Source: Todiramphus chloris collaris (taxonomy: Eukaryota > Chordata > Aves > Coraciiformes > Alcedinidae). Taken from it: a DNA stretch of 64,000 nt. The position numbers and the translations under genes were made by a program. Below, one piece after another: positions 1 through 12,659 of the stretch; position 1 is the stretch's first letter, and the number at the start of each line of letters is the position of its first letter. Where the stretch lies: contig JANVCC010000018.1 in assembly GCA_025345505.1 (NCBI GenBank), positions 59,598,780 through 59,662,779 on the forward strand. Reading direction: 5' to 3'. A model generated the notes under the pieces. It saw only the letters and a list, made by a program, of their open reading frames with translations. It did no database searches and was not told the origin of the DNA.

Positions 1-3000
1 ACCAGCATCGCTCAAAGCCCAGCTTAAGATGCCAGTGGAGACATGACAGTTATCTATCTAGCCTGTATTGTTCCTTTGGGGATTGCACTGAGTGACGTGT
101 TCAGTAAAACATCAAGAGCAAAGCAAAACAAAGGCATACAAGTCTGCTGCTTCAATGACCCACACATGGGAGAGAGACTTGAGAAACAGCTTGTAGGGGG
201 AGGAGAAACCACGGCTAGTTACTTCTTCTATCACAGTTCCTGTCGGAGACATGAGTCAAATCTTTCCAGATGAGTAGAAGAGGCCCCTACTCCTCTAACC
301 ATATCCTTCCTACTCTTAAAACTGTGGAGTTGTCCCTGTAAGTGAATGCAACCCCCATTTTTCTCGTTCTTGGGAACATCTTTTTAAACAAAATGCTTTC
401 CTTCTTTGTGCTACATATAGGTAATCAGTTCATTAAAAAGTAGAAAACTGTCAGATTTTTAAAAATTGCTTCCCCTCGTCTTCACAGTTGTAAGAAGTCT
501 GAAATTAACATATTTGAAAGCTTTTAAATTAGGGGGTTTGTATGTTTTACTTATTCTGCTTTCATCTTTCCATTTGTTGAGAGATTAGATTTTCTCTTCT
601 ACAATTCACTGCATGCTCTTCAAGAAGAGGAAGAAGAAAATAAAATTGCAATCTGGACTCAATGCTCTCATCCTATTAGGCATATCCCTACTGTAGTAAA
701 TGAACATGCCTGGTAGAAATACAGATTTTTTTTTTAAGCAGGTAGGTCTCGCTTTGTCACAAAACTACTTTATTTCCTAGCTCGTCTTGTTACTGTGCAT
801 CACTCTCATGCATTATCTACCCAGCTGCTCTAAATGAGAGACCAACAGGAAATATTTCAAGGAAATATTGAAGGAAGGCATTGAGATTCCTTTCAAGTTA
901 ATACCAGATGCCATTAAGCTACCACATAAGTGAGAGTGCAACCTATGAAACCCAGTTCTGGAACCACTGCTCCTTCAGTAAACACTGATTAAACCACCTT
1001 GATTATAGGTTCTCTATCTGCAAAGACCAAACAGGTTGGAGCTCTACACCCTGCATCATTCCTTATATTCTATTCTCCATATTCAGAAAATTAGGGACAA
1101 ACCTCAGCCACCTTTAAATTCATATTTCAAAAGTCCAACTCAATGTGTGTTATCTAGATTTTATAATCAGATGCAAGATAAGCCTGGAATGAGAATTACA
1201 GTTACTTTGAACCAGATTCCAGACAGCCATTCAAACCTTAATCAGAAGCTGTGTTCTAGTAGGACAGAAATTTAGCAGCTCCGTAAGCCAAAGAGGTGAC
1301 AAAGCTCATTATACACTTGTTTAGTTTTATTTTTTCTGTCTGAAGTTTCTCTTAGCTGTCTGCAGATCTGCTTCTCATCACAGTTAACACAGACCTGAAA
1401 CCAAACCAGTGGGACACAGCTTGCAGGCATTACTGACCTCACTGAGGTTCAGCACACAACACTGCAGTTCATTCAAGCACATGTGATTCAGGCTCTTCAG
1501 GTTTTTACAGCACTGCTCAGAAAGAGTCACATGGATTCTCCAAAAATGTTAGGAGTGGGTCTGAGAGCCTAACTCTCCCTCTCTTGCATGAGGCCTGTCA
1601 CTCTACATGAGATGTCAAGAAGAGCCTTAAGTTTTGCAATTCCAGCTGCTCAGTGGAACAGTTTTTGCAAAAGACACGGACAAACTCTCCACAGACTAGT
1701 TCCCCAAATCTCAGCTCACAGTGATGTCAATGAGTTTCATGCTGAGGAAAGCAGACTCCACTCCCTAGATATTGTTAAATGATGTTATAATCACTTATTC
1801 CTGCAGAAATGCTGGAAACTGAAACCAGAGCATGGATCCTCATTTAAAGAACAGCTGAAAAAAACCTTCTTTTCACAGACTACTCCGGGGTTTGAGATCC
1901 CAAACATACACAGGTGTCCTGGCTTAAGTTTCCCAGAAAGCTCAGAACGCAGAGCACTGTATGCTGCTTCCCATTAGCTAGCTCAATTCTATCTTCAAGG
2001 TCATAAAAAACAAGGCACCAACATCCTCTCCTCCAAAGAAACTCAAACACCCCATTACAGATAGCATTTATTGTAGTAGTTCATGAACAGTTCAGATGAG
2101 TTGCAAATTGCTTCTGCCTAAAGAATGTACCAATGTATGTGCTCTTCAACATACCAATCAACTACATGATTGAATCATCAGATCAACGAAATCTGTTCTT
2201 TAAAGTTAAAAGGGTGCTAAGCTAACCCAGCTGTTACCCTGATACAAATATAGGTCCTCTCCATTAACATAGAAAAACCCAAACCAAAATGTTCTTGCAG
2301 CTAATTTAATTAAGAAACCAGAACAGAGATGAGCTTTGCTTGTCAATCAGTAACAGTGGGCTATATGAACTAGGAGAGAAAGGAGGTAAGTATCATAAGT
2401 ATTATTACAACAGCATCATCATGTATATGCACATGTGAGGTATTAAATATATCTACATGGCATATTAAAAACAGTTAATCAAGAAGCAGATCAAATTTAT
2501 TACTTGGAGGGCTTGTGAGTAAAATTTCAACCTTGAAGAAATGTTATGGTATAGACTGTTGTTCTGATCAGTGCCGCTTCCTATAAAACACCAGTGTATT
2601 ATGAAATCTTGTCAGCAGAGTGTTGTCTAATTCAGGAAGTTCTGTATTTCTCCCATGAGTTAAAGGGCCAGTTTCTATCTGGAAGAGGCTTCCTTTTGAC
2701 TAATCTGTATCTCATCCAGATCTCTGGATTTACAGTATGCTTGCATGTTAGCAGAAATGTGAATTAGTTTTGAGGGACCTTCTGATATGGTTCGGTAATC
2801 TGAAAAAGAACTCTTTTAGTCTATTAATATCACTCTGAACACCAGAATATCTACACAACTCCAGGTTAACCAAGATTTCAAGTGTGCTGACATATCTCAC
2901 AGATGCTATGCATTTCTGGACAGGAGTACAAAATCAAGTCAACTGCTTAGAAGTAAAAAAATAGATATAGGGTCAAGATTCTCATTACTCTCCCCCTGCC

Positions 3001-4877
3001 TCCCTAACCAAAACCATAAACTGCAGTCTAAGAGACACCTACTCAGCAGCTAACTAGCTCCACAGCTCCCTAAACTTGCAGGTTTTTCCCTGTTTGACCT
3101 GGAAATTCCCACAGCTCACACCTTTCCACAGTAAGCTGCACAGGCACTACATATGGGAACAAAATAGCTAGAGAAGTGTACACAAGCCCTTAGAAAGTTC
3201 AGTCCAAGAAACATGTTCAGCACACCCATAGGATCCACATCCTCATAAAATGTACCAGAGAAGAATGGACTACAAGAGTAATTAGGTGGTTACAGTTCCG
3301 TCAGATCTACAGAAGAGCAAAGGATGGAATCCAGCTGTGTACCTACCAGTCCTAAACACATGCTTGGCTGGAGTTTTTGAAGCCAAAGCTGCTGTTTCTG
3401 AAGCCATGGAGCAGTGGGGCCAAGAGATTTGGACTTGGGTCTTGGAAGGACAGAAGCACCTATCTATTGCTCAGACACTAGCCATCTAAATTTCAAAAAG
3501 GAAAGAAGAACAGGAATACAGGTAACCCCTGTGGCATGTCTCCTTCTATATAAAGCTGTGTAGCTTGCTTTTAGTATGCCTTGTTTGTCACAAGGAAGGG
3601 GGAGACATAGCAGAAGAGAAGAGATGGAAGAGGCAGGATGAGACTAAGGACTCACTAAGGCCAGTACAATATAATTAAATACGTTCAATGACTGTTTTCA
3701 CAACACTCCAATTTCAGGCATTGATTTCACTTCGCATTTTCACCTGACAACCAAGACATTCTTTACATCTTGGAGCCTCAGTGTCTGTCACAGGTTGGCA
3801 GACATCTCTGGAAGATCAAGTTAGAAGCTGTGAGACCAAGTCTGATCAGATTTTAGGAAATAAAGCATAAGGGATTTTACAGAGCCAGTCTGTTAATTTT
3901 ACATTGAGGAAGTACAATCCTGATGTACAGAAACTTCAATAAAGTAAAATTGATTTTCTTCTTCCTGCCTGTTGCAATTTGTAGCTGAAAAATAGGCAAA
4001 AGCCCAAGCTCTGTCAATACTCTTTGCTACAAATACTAATTCCTAAGACGTGTCTTGGAAAACAAAGATCAAAGTTTTTATTAAAACTGACATCCTTAAT
4101 TTATCAGAATTCATTTGAAGTTTTAATAAAAAAAAATACCCATTTCTGTATGCACACTACATTCTGCACAACACTGAAAACATATATGCTGAAACCTAAC
4201 CATATGCTTTTCATAGCTAGCTCCCTTCTGATTAACAGTATACTTTGTGTAATTCATGAGATCAAGTTGTATTTGCTTTATAAATATATGCACATATGAA
4301 AAAAAAGGAGGAAAATGTAGGAAAAAGGTAAAAGCCTGAGAACTCCAGCAGCCTGACTTACCTCTAACTTGAACACTCCTTTTAGGTGACTAAAAAATAA
4401 ATAAATAAATCAGGTGGCATGAATCTAAGCACAAGTATATTAAAACTTGCACCATCTTACTTACGCCTCTAACGTGTACATCCAAGGGCAAGCTGCAAGG
4501 CCACAGCTTCTAGCACTATTGAACTATTTAAGCTCCAGCAAATATTTGATGCAATCCTTGCTCAGCAAACATCTCAACCTGCCATCTTAAGGTGCCACAT
4601 AACTAGGGCAGGACAAAACCAGCTTATTATCAGCAGACATCTTACTAATTATTTATTAATTTGGTGAATACACAGTGATAAGATACTTTCCAACAGTAAA
4701 TCACACTTAACCGTACATAAAATGGACTGGATCTGCTGCATGGGGTATAGCAAACCTGTTAAATGAGCAGGTGAAGTCAAAGAATGAATTCCCGTGAATA
4801 AAACTGAGAAATTAATTGAAAATTGGGGCCACCATCATTTTTGAGTTTTATATAAAACATGCATAAATGCAACTTAC
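1..4877 (-). other. STX7: STX7 intron 2 (partial, runs off left edge)
   Basis: This is the sequence downstream (in minus-strand sense) of the first coding exon of syntaxin 7. I looked for the next coding exon, which would continue the Habc domain after the residues ITQC, and did not find it, so I treat the whole stretch as intron with the remaining exons beyond the left edge. It is AT-rich, with short homopolymer runs and scattered small open frames of no recognisable homology. No repeats of a known family were identified here. Confidence 0.6.
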
Positions 4878-4959
4878 AACATTGTGTGATCTTCTGGATG
4901 TTAGAAGTTATGCGTTGGGCTAGTTGAGTAGGATCCCCAAAACCCGCACTGTATGACAT
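4878..4959 (-). CDS. STX7: Syntaxin 7, first coding exon (partial gene)
   Basis: The exon encodes the N-terminus of syntaxin 7, a Qa-SNARE of late endosomes and lysosomes that drives homotypic and heterotypic endosomal fusion. Reading from the ATG at 4959, the 27 residues begin MSYSAGFGDPTQLAQRI and end NIQKITQC. They align with human STX7 almost residue for residue, with one glycine fewer near the start. The exon ends inside the following codon at a consensus donor, T|GTAAGTT, with the intron starting at 4877; this matches the split of the human exon. The untranslated part probably extends right to about 5018, where CTTTAATAG can serve as an acceptor, but that edge is weak. The Habc helices, SNARE motif and tail anchor lie on exons outside the window. 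The match is short but very specific, and gene order supports it. Confidence 0.9.
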
Positions 4960-5018
4960 GGCTGAGTAGATTCGTTGTCACGATCATCCACGATGGGAAC
5001 AAGTCAGACAGCCTCCAC

Positions 5019-8000
5019 CTATTAAAGAAACCTAAACCCACCCCTCCCCAGAAAACAGAGTTATGTCTTGGTCATTGGTTTATAATGGTCTTCATCATCT
5101 TAAGGAAGAATACACAGGAAAACATTAAAGAAAACTCCACGTATGAAACTTTACTCTCCCCCACAATAAAAAACAGAGTATTTCGAACATGGAATTTAAT
5201 TAAACACTTGCTTTAAAAAATATATACTAAATAAGAATATTACATCATTTTTTGTATTTCCTACAATAACTCTCACTAGTGAGATTCTTAGTAATACATA
5301 CATCATAAGATCAATTATTCTATATCACAGAAACTACATCCTTTGTCAAACTTCTTACATATTTTCCCCCACTGTAATCAAACACAAAAATATGCATTTT
5401 CATTTGATGCCATTCCAGAAAAAAGGCCGTACGCTTAATCTGTCAATGCCAAATCCTCTGCTGAGTTATGGTTATTTCAATGTCATGTAACACCCACCCC
5501 ACAAATACAACCTAGCATACATAAAAAACCCAGCAGACATCACATAAAACACCAGATTGAAGGAGACACCCAGTTCCCCCTAAATGCCAATCATTTGTAC
5601 CAAGTTCAGTTTCAATGTAATCTAGTTTCAGCTGAATTCTATGATTTGTCACTTTATCCTGTTTCACCTGCTGTGTTTCTCAGTAGGAAAACATTTTTCA
5701 ACAACACGGGTGTATGAATGCATCTTTAGGGGTGGGGTTTTTTTTTTTTCCACCTAAAACTTATCATATCTTATCTAAAAAGATCAAAATTTGACAACAA
5801 AAATAATCACAAATACACTTGCCCTAAAAGCACATATATAGAATCATGCAGCATCTAACTATTAGAGATGTCTTAGCCTGCTTTACACCTGTACAGTCCA
5901 AATTTCAACACAAGCTGAAAGATACTCTAAATCTAAACTAGTAAGACATAGCTCAGGATATACGTGCAAATCAAAACCAGACATTTCTGTATTCTGTGTT
6001 GAGAATGCAGTCTAATCAAGAATACGTGCACCCAACAGAATCCCACAACTTCATCCAGGCTGTGCTTAGTCTTAACTTCATCCTTTCCAATCTCCTGCAC
6101 ACTGCCTTCATGGGTTCAACAATTTAGCCTCACCAGTTCCCTGCACTTTCACTGTCCAACCCAAACCATGTGCCCTTCAAGGAATGTCCTCTTCTCCTAG
6201 TCTGTCAGCTTCTGTTTACCAGACACTGCAAAAAACTCAATTTCAGGGAGAGGGAGAAAATACATTTAAATATTTAAAGAGAAAACAAGGAAATGAAACA
6301 GACAGCTGATTTGTCAAGTGTGATACCAGCTGCACTACAGATTGCAAACTCAAGTCCTGATGAACACTTTTTTAAAAAAAAAAAAAAACAGTCCTTATTG
6401 ACAATATTTTCTTTCACCTTTGGAAACTCTTGTATTAATACAGCACAGAAAGACCCTGGTTGTTTTAATAACACAACTGTTTTCATATCTCTATGGTATG
6501 ATCTCTAGTAGAGCTGCTAAGACATTGCACTGGTCAGACCTACGAAAACATCCCACCAGAAATTCATCAGGAATATAACTACAGAGGTCAGACTCATCCC
6601 TTCCACCTCACAGGTTACATTACCTATGCCAGATGAACAAGCTGCTGCTACTGTGAAGACAAACCCTACACAATTTTGAAACGGCTGCTTCACCAGGGCC
6701 CCAAACCCTGCTTGGAGTCTGCAAGATGTGACGTATCTCCTAGTAATGAACAACCTGACTGCAGATGAAGCAACAGGGAGTGTATTTGCATTCTTCTATG
6801 TACTTGCTGTACGAGAGTCGCGCTAGCTCTCTGCAGTATTGTTTCCTGTCTTTGTCTGTACCACATGCAGATTCAAGTTATTTTGGGTCACAGACTCAAG
6901 TCTGAAGTCAATCACTCAGTCATCTCAAGTCCCACTGATCTGGTCCAAGGCTGGCATAACAACCTTTGCTCTTTCTGGAAACTCTAGGCAAGACTGCATT
7001 GAATTTGTACTGTAAGACCAAACCCATGCAAACTTTATATCAAATAAATAGCTCCATTTCTTGGCGTATTGACTAAGTAAGGAAATTCTATCAACTTAGC
7101 AGAAAATACAATCGTAGGCATAAAATCCAAAGAAACCATTTAAAAGTTAGTTTGAAAAATATTTCTTAAAACTGCTGGCATTGTTTCTTTTAAAAGTTAT
7201 GACTATTTCTGGACACATTAGTAGTATGCTAACTACAACACCAGCACTGGCTAAAAGTACTTTTTAGTTAAATATTATATTTAATGTTAGATGTTAAACA
7301 TTGATATACAGCTGCTCAGGAGAACAGACAACAAAAGACCAAATTACCTTGTGTAGAAAGTAACAAACAGTCCTTCATGATTGTTTTTTCTCCTTTCATA
7401 TCTGTATTCATCAGACAGCTGCCTGTAACACTGTTCTCAGCAACAGCATTATAATGAGAGATGTACGCAGAATATTTCATTCTAGTATTGGCAAAAGCAG
7501 TGATTGACTTGGTCTTGAAAATTTCTACAGCTAACTGCAAGTATAAAGAAGTTAAACTGCGCTATACTGACGAATGTACAGACTGTACAGGACATAAGAC
7601 TTTGAGCTTTTCAACTTTCTAGCTACTTAGTTGGGCAGACAAACACAACACAAAATGGGAGGATGTTCAGATGACAGATTGCAAAGGCCACTGGGTATAG
7701 TTTAGCTTTTTGTCTGCAGTTGTACATCTCTCTTATCGTTGATACAATTCTTTGTATCAACACAGATATTTCAACTGAGATTTTTTAGTAAATTTGTAGG
7801 ATAGCAACATAAATTCACAGCTGTTTTACCCAATACAAATTCTTCCACTGGCAATACTATTCCTGAGCAGGTTAACAATACAGGCTGTTGACAGAGTAAA
7901 CTACTAGTTTGGAGGACAGAAAGAGAGGTAAGGGGTCAGCCATCAGCTCTCATCACTTCCAATCTTCACCAAACTCCGCAAGTCAAGAAAAAACAAACTG

Positions 8001-11000
8001 AACAGCCCAAAGAGAAGGAAGATTTTTGTATTCGCATATTACTATTTTTTCAAATAGGAAGTGTGAACTTCATTCTAGTTCTCACAGCAACAGAGGCATC
8101 TGAACCTAAAGAATACCCTACTTCTACTCACCCTTCACTTGTTAGCACTGAGTTATTCAAACGCCTCTGAAAACACAGATAACTGAGCCCTTGGGAAGTC
8201 AATGGGTGTTCTGGTAATGGCTTTGCCAAGGACAGGGTTTCAAGCACCAGAAACAAAACAGATGTGTGCACCAAGCACTTGCTTCCCCATGAAAGTGATA
8301 GAAGCATTCATCAAGACTCCGAATTTCCACAGAAATTACCCCTTTTCACTTCTGCAGCCTTTAACTACTCTGACATAATGTATTTTGGTATTATTGCCTG
8401 CATAACTTTTAAAATGGGGAAGTTAATAACCTGCTGCAGTGGAGGGAAGTACACTTTGCATTCAGACAGGAACAGGGCTGCATTTGTGGTAGTCATCAGC
8501 TCCTCTAAAAGTTTCAGTCAGGTGTGAGCTTTTCAATGTACCTTTTATCTTCTGCTCAACAACTCTGTCTTTGAATGGGAGTACACTTAGTGGCAACTTG
8601 GCTTTTAAAACTACTGAAGAAAGTCTGAAGAACTGAGTCTACTGGCACAAATGAAAGAAAGAATCGGAATATTTCATCGACACCCACTGAAGCAAGACCA
8701 CTCTGCACATAAATGTAGTTTAAAGAATTCAAAGGACTACTATAGATTTTTCCTAATTTCTGCATTAACTGGATCCTGCATCACACTGTCACCTCTTACC
8801 AAAGCAAAACATGAACCTTAGCATCAACTTGTTTTCCAGGGGAAAATCCATTTTTTCCTTAGCTGCTTCTAGTCAGATCACTGCCAAATACAGAGCCAAG
8901 AAAGTGGGAACTCCACAACCAAGCAGCTCCCCAGTGCCATTCTTGAAAGCTCCATCAGGACAAAATGATGTGACATGGTAAGAGCAGCACATGTTAGATC
9001 TCAGCAGTAATCACCTAAATACCTTGCAGACTCCAGTCAGCTACAGTCAATAAGGATCTAACCTATTTTGTATTTTCTTGTTTAGATATACTAAAAGTTT
9101 TCCTTGTCCTACAAATCTAGCCCATATACATTAGGATAAGAACCCTTAAGCAATCATTTTACCATTTAAGCAATGTTTTAGCATAAGGTACTAGAAATGT
9201 TGACACAGATCCCTAACTTTCAGAAAGCAAAATGCTGCATTCCATAGAAATGCTTGAAAACTTAAATCTGATCCAAATGAGGATTTTGTGCCTTTAAATA
9301 TCCAGAGACAAGTCATGGGGCTTTCCTGTATGTGATTTTTTTTTTTTTTTTTAAATAAAGGTCATAGAAACAAAGCTTCTCCAAAACAACTTTTAAATGT
9401 TACTTCCTTTGTAAACTACTTCCAAAAAAAAAAGTGCAAAATCCTTCAAGCAGGGTGAAAACATGTAAGAAAATTACAAACTGCTGAAAGACTTTAGGGG
9501 GGGAATTAATAAATAAATAAATATCAGCCAGCCACAACTTTAGATACAGATAATTTGTATCATGGTAATAGGCATAATTAGACTTTTGCAATAAAACATT
9601 GCTTGGCCTATTTCATCTTAGCAGGTTTTACTATCCAAATACTGAGATACAACATGATACATCTCCAGAGTGACTCTGGCCCCTACCTAAGGAAACTGAA
9701 AACATATTATGATCTTCAGACAGCATCTGCTGCTGACTTGAGCAGTAACTTTGCAGCAGGTAAAATTAATCAGTAAAAAAGAAAAAAGCACTTGGAATAA
9801 AGGACAGACTATATGATGTAAAATAAGTACTAAGTACTCCCTGCCACAGCACCTGAGGGTTTTTCATAACTGACTCATAGCAACTTCGTAATAATATACA
9901 GGTGAGCATTTAATTTGACACTATTTTCTCTAGTAGGGATGAGGGAGGTTACATCTTTTTCCAGATTTATCTATTTTTTTCCCCTTATACTTAGGCTAAA
10001 GTATTTAGAGACAGAGATCATGTTTTCCACCTTGTGCTTTTATAGCTCCTAAGATGCTGGAATCCTGGTCCACAAAGGCAAGCTAGGGGCTTCCATAACC
10101 CAAAACCAACTACAGAGCATAATAAACATGCAAGCAAAATAACAGTAAAATTAAATCCCTCCTGCCTTCTTAAAAACAAAAATATTAAAAAAATAAAACA
10201 AATCCAGATTTTCTTTTGCCATACAGTTTCAGGTAGACTCCAAACTTAATTTCATATAGGGTAGGGAAAAGCAATCAAAGTTTATTTAAAACTTTCTTTG
10301 CTCTAATGCAGGAACACTAACACAAAAGATATCAAAAGGTAATTCTACTCTGCCCAGTTCCCTCAGCCTTGCCACATTAGTCAGGCTGAAACACACCAAA
10401 ACTATGCTTACATCATGTAACAGCAGCATTTACTTTTTTCCAAAAGAAAAAAAAAATAAAATCATTTGTGCCACTGGTCAGGGTTTTAGCCATTTTTGAT
10501 AGAAACAATTCTGTCAAACAAAGACGTAATTTAAAGTGCTGGCATTTAGAACTACCCAGTGTGGAAAGCTAAATTACGGAAGGATGAAATTCTGTTAGGC
10601 CTAATGCATCACTAATGCTCAGCATATACAGCTAAAAAAAAAAAAAAGAGTATGCCTATCATTGTCCGATTCATCCACACTGGTATTTATAATGAAGTAG
10701 GTGAAGGAAGCATACAGCTTTCACAAGCTTAACAGAACATGTTAGTTCTTAAGGAAATGCCTTAAGTAAGGGAATTATGTTTTCGAGGAGTTCACAAAGC
10801 ATTTAAGAGGCCTGATGATGAAGCAGGAATAGGAAAATGAACGCAGGGTACTGGAACTATTGGAGAGAGGAAGGAATGGGAGCACTGAAAACAGACTTGC
10901 AGTGACTGTTTCCAAGTGCCAAGTGTCTTGTGCTGCTGGTAGACAAAGAAAATAAAGATGGACCAGAACTATAGGACATCTAGTGCACAATGTTTTCTCA

Positions 11001-12292
11001 CCCAAACCTCTCTAGCAGCAGCTTGTTCACTTTCAACCAAATGCTCTAGATCAAGTACACCAAGGAAGAAGTTATTGCACAGAATCTGATTGCACTGGAT
11101 GCTGAGTCTCTCAGAGGCCAACCAGGATACTAATGACTACATATAGCTCATGGTCTCTCTTTTCCTCCACGCCCCCACTCCACCGAGAGTTTCACTTCAA
11201 TGTAAGCCACCAAGAATGATACTTAATAGTCTAAGACTACAAGAGATGTCTTCATGAAGGGAACACAAATACAGTTTATAAGAATGCCAGCATTTAGTAT
11301 TACTTTCTTCTATTTTTAATGTATTTTAACTTCCCCCCTCCCTTCTCCTTGTTTTCCATTAACAGCAGCTGCACAAAACCCCAAGCTCTAAGGAGAAGGG
11401 CTGCATTGCCAGCAAAGAACACGCCTGGGATGATGATGGGTCAGGAAGGCTCAGCTTTGCACAGCTCCTTCATCAGTGGAGGGTGTCACACCCATGAGCA
11501 CAAGGTATCTGGCAGTAAGCATCCTGGGTTTATATCACTGAGCTTCAATTAAGACGCAGCGCCTTGCGTTCCACGCAACGCAAAGCAAAACCTTCCACTT
11601 CCTTCTACAGTTTCAAGAAGTGCCTGCTTCTGATGCAGCAGCGAGTGGTTCCCCAGGAAAGCAGTGATAACGCCGGGCCTGGGGCCTGCCGCGCCAGGCT
11701 CCAGCTTGCTATTGTCAGGGGCGATTTTTATACCCTCCCTTGCTCCTGCCGGTTACGTTTTGCTCACCTCGGCTCTGGAATAGCTCGGAGGGTGTTTGAG
11801 TGCGGCGAAGGTGACCATCCCACCCTACAATTCGACATAAGCTGCTGTAAAACGCCAGCCGCAGGCCCCGAGTCACTCCTCGGAGTGTCACGGTCAGCGT
11901 CAAGCCCGAAGCCGGGGATATCAGGGCGGTGTCACGGGAAGGGGTGCGGGAGAAGTGGGATGGTCGGTGACACAACCGACCGCACTCACTCGAAAAACGC
12001 GCCCCACGTCGCGGCCGCGGCCCTACCCACCCCACGGCCCCGCAGCCCCTCGCTGCCGCCCCGATCGCCCCAGGCCAGGGGGCAGCGCCGGGCAAGGAGG
12101 GGAGTGGCAGCTCCGACCCCAGCGAGGGCCTGCGGGGCGCTGCAGGGCCGGCCCTTCCCACCGCCCTCCGACAGGCGCTCCCCCCGTGTCGGCAGCCGCG
12201 ACACCGCCCTGACCACCCCTTCCTCCCGGCGGGGAGGGGGAGGCGACGGGAAAACACCCCCGACACCCCTGCGGAGCTCCCGCTGCTCTTAC
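5019..12292 (-). other. STX7: STX7 intron 1
   Basis: This is the interval between the proposed non-coding first exon in the CpG island and the first coding exon. It is mostly AT-rich unique sequence with homopolymers (for example a 17-base T run at 9336-9352 and A runs near 6371 and 10634). No conserved coding exon, RNA gene or recognisable transposon was seen. The predicted small frames in this stretch have no homology that I recognise. Confidence 0.6.
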
Positions 12293-12570
12293 CCGGCCCC
12301 GGCGAACCTGGTCCCACCGGGTACGGCGGCAGGGCGGGGAAGGGCAGGCGGGCTGGCCCCGACCCGTTCCCGCCCCAGCCGGCCGTGACGATAGAGGCGT
12401 GGCCGCGCCATTTCCCCGCCCAGCGGACTGAGCGGGCCGGCCCATGGTCGCGGCGGCCAGCGCAGCCCCTCACGGCCGCCTCTGCTCGGGCCCGCGGGCG
12501 GCCGCTCACTGCTGACAGGCCCGGGGGCTCCCAAGGGGGCTCGACAGCCCCGGCCTGCGAGGGGCTGTGG
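11880..12570. promoter_or_regulatory. CpG island promoter, probably of STX7
   Basis: A sharp rise in GC and CpG density stands out from AT-rich flanks. It contains several GC-box-like motifs (GGGCGGGG and its complement, for example around 12411-12421) and no convincing TATA box, as expected for a broad housekeeping promoter. A consensus donor on the minus strand at 12292/12293 places a first exon in the island, reading toward STX7. The island also carries long overlapping open frames on both strands, which are an expected by-product of stop-poor GC-rich sequence. A divergent transcript to the right cannot be excluded. Confidence 0.75.
12293..12440 (-). other. STX7: Probable non-coding exon 1 of STX7
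   Basis: Inside the CpG island the minus strand contains the donor CCGG|GTAAGAG, with the last exon base at 12293. Because the first coding exon at 4.9 kb carries the ATG close to its start, a separate 5' untranslated exon is required, and this is the best candidate. The right edge (transcription start) is a guess, placed just upstream of a GC box. No coding role is proposed. Confidence 0.45.
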
Positions 12571-12659
12571 GAACTGCGGCCTGAAGAAAGCCGGTTCCCC
12601 CTCACTCAGCCTCCCGAGGAGAAGTGACAGGAGAGCCTGGAGGCCGCCTGCACAGCAGC

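Noticed and set aside
1-4877. Further STX7 coding exons
   Set aside because: I searched the minus strand for the continuation of the Habc domain and found nothing convincing, so they are probably outside the window.
11340-11510. Possible plus-strand exon (TTAACAG acceptor and AAG|GTATCT donor) beside the CpG island
   Set aside because: The splice-like ends are common by chance and there is no coding or conservation evidence.
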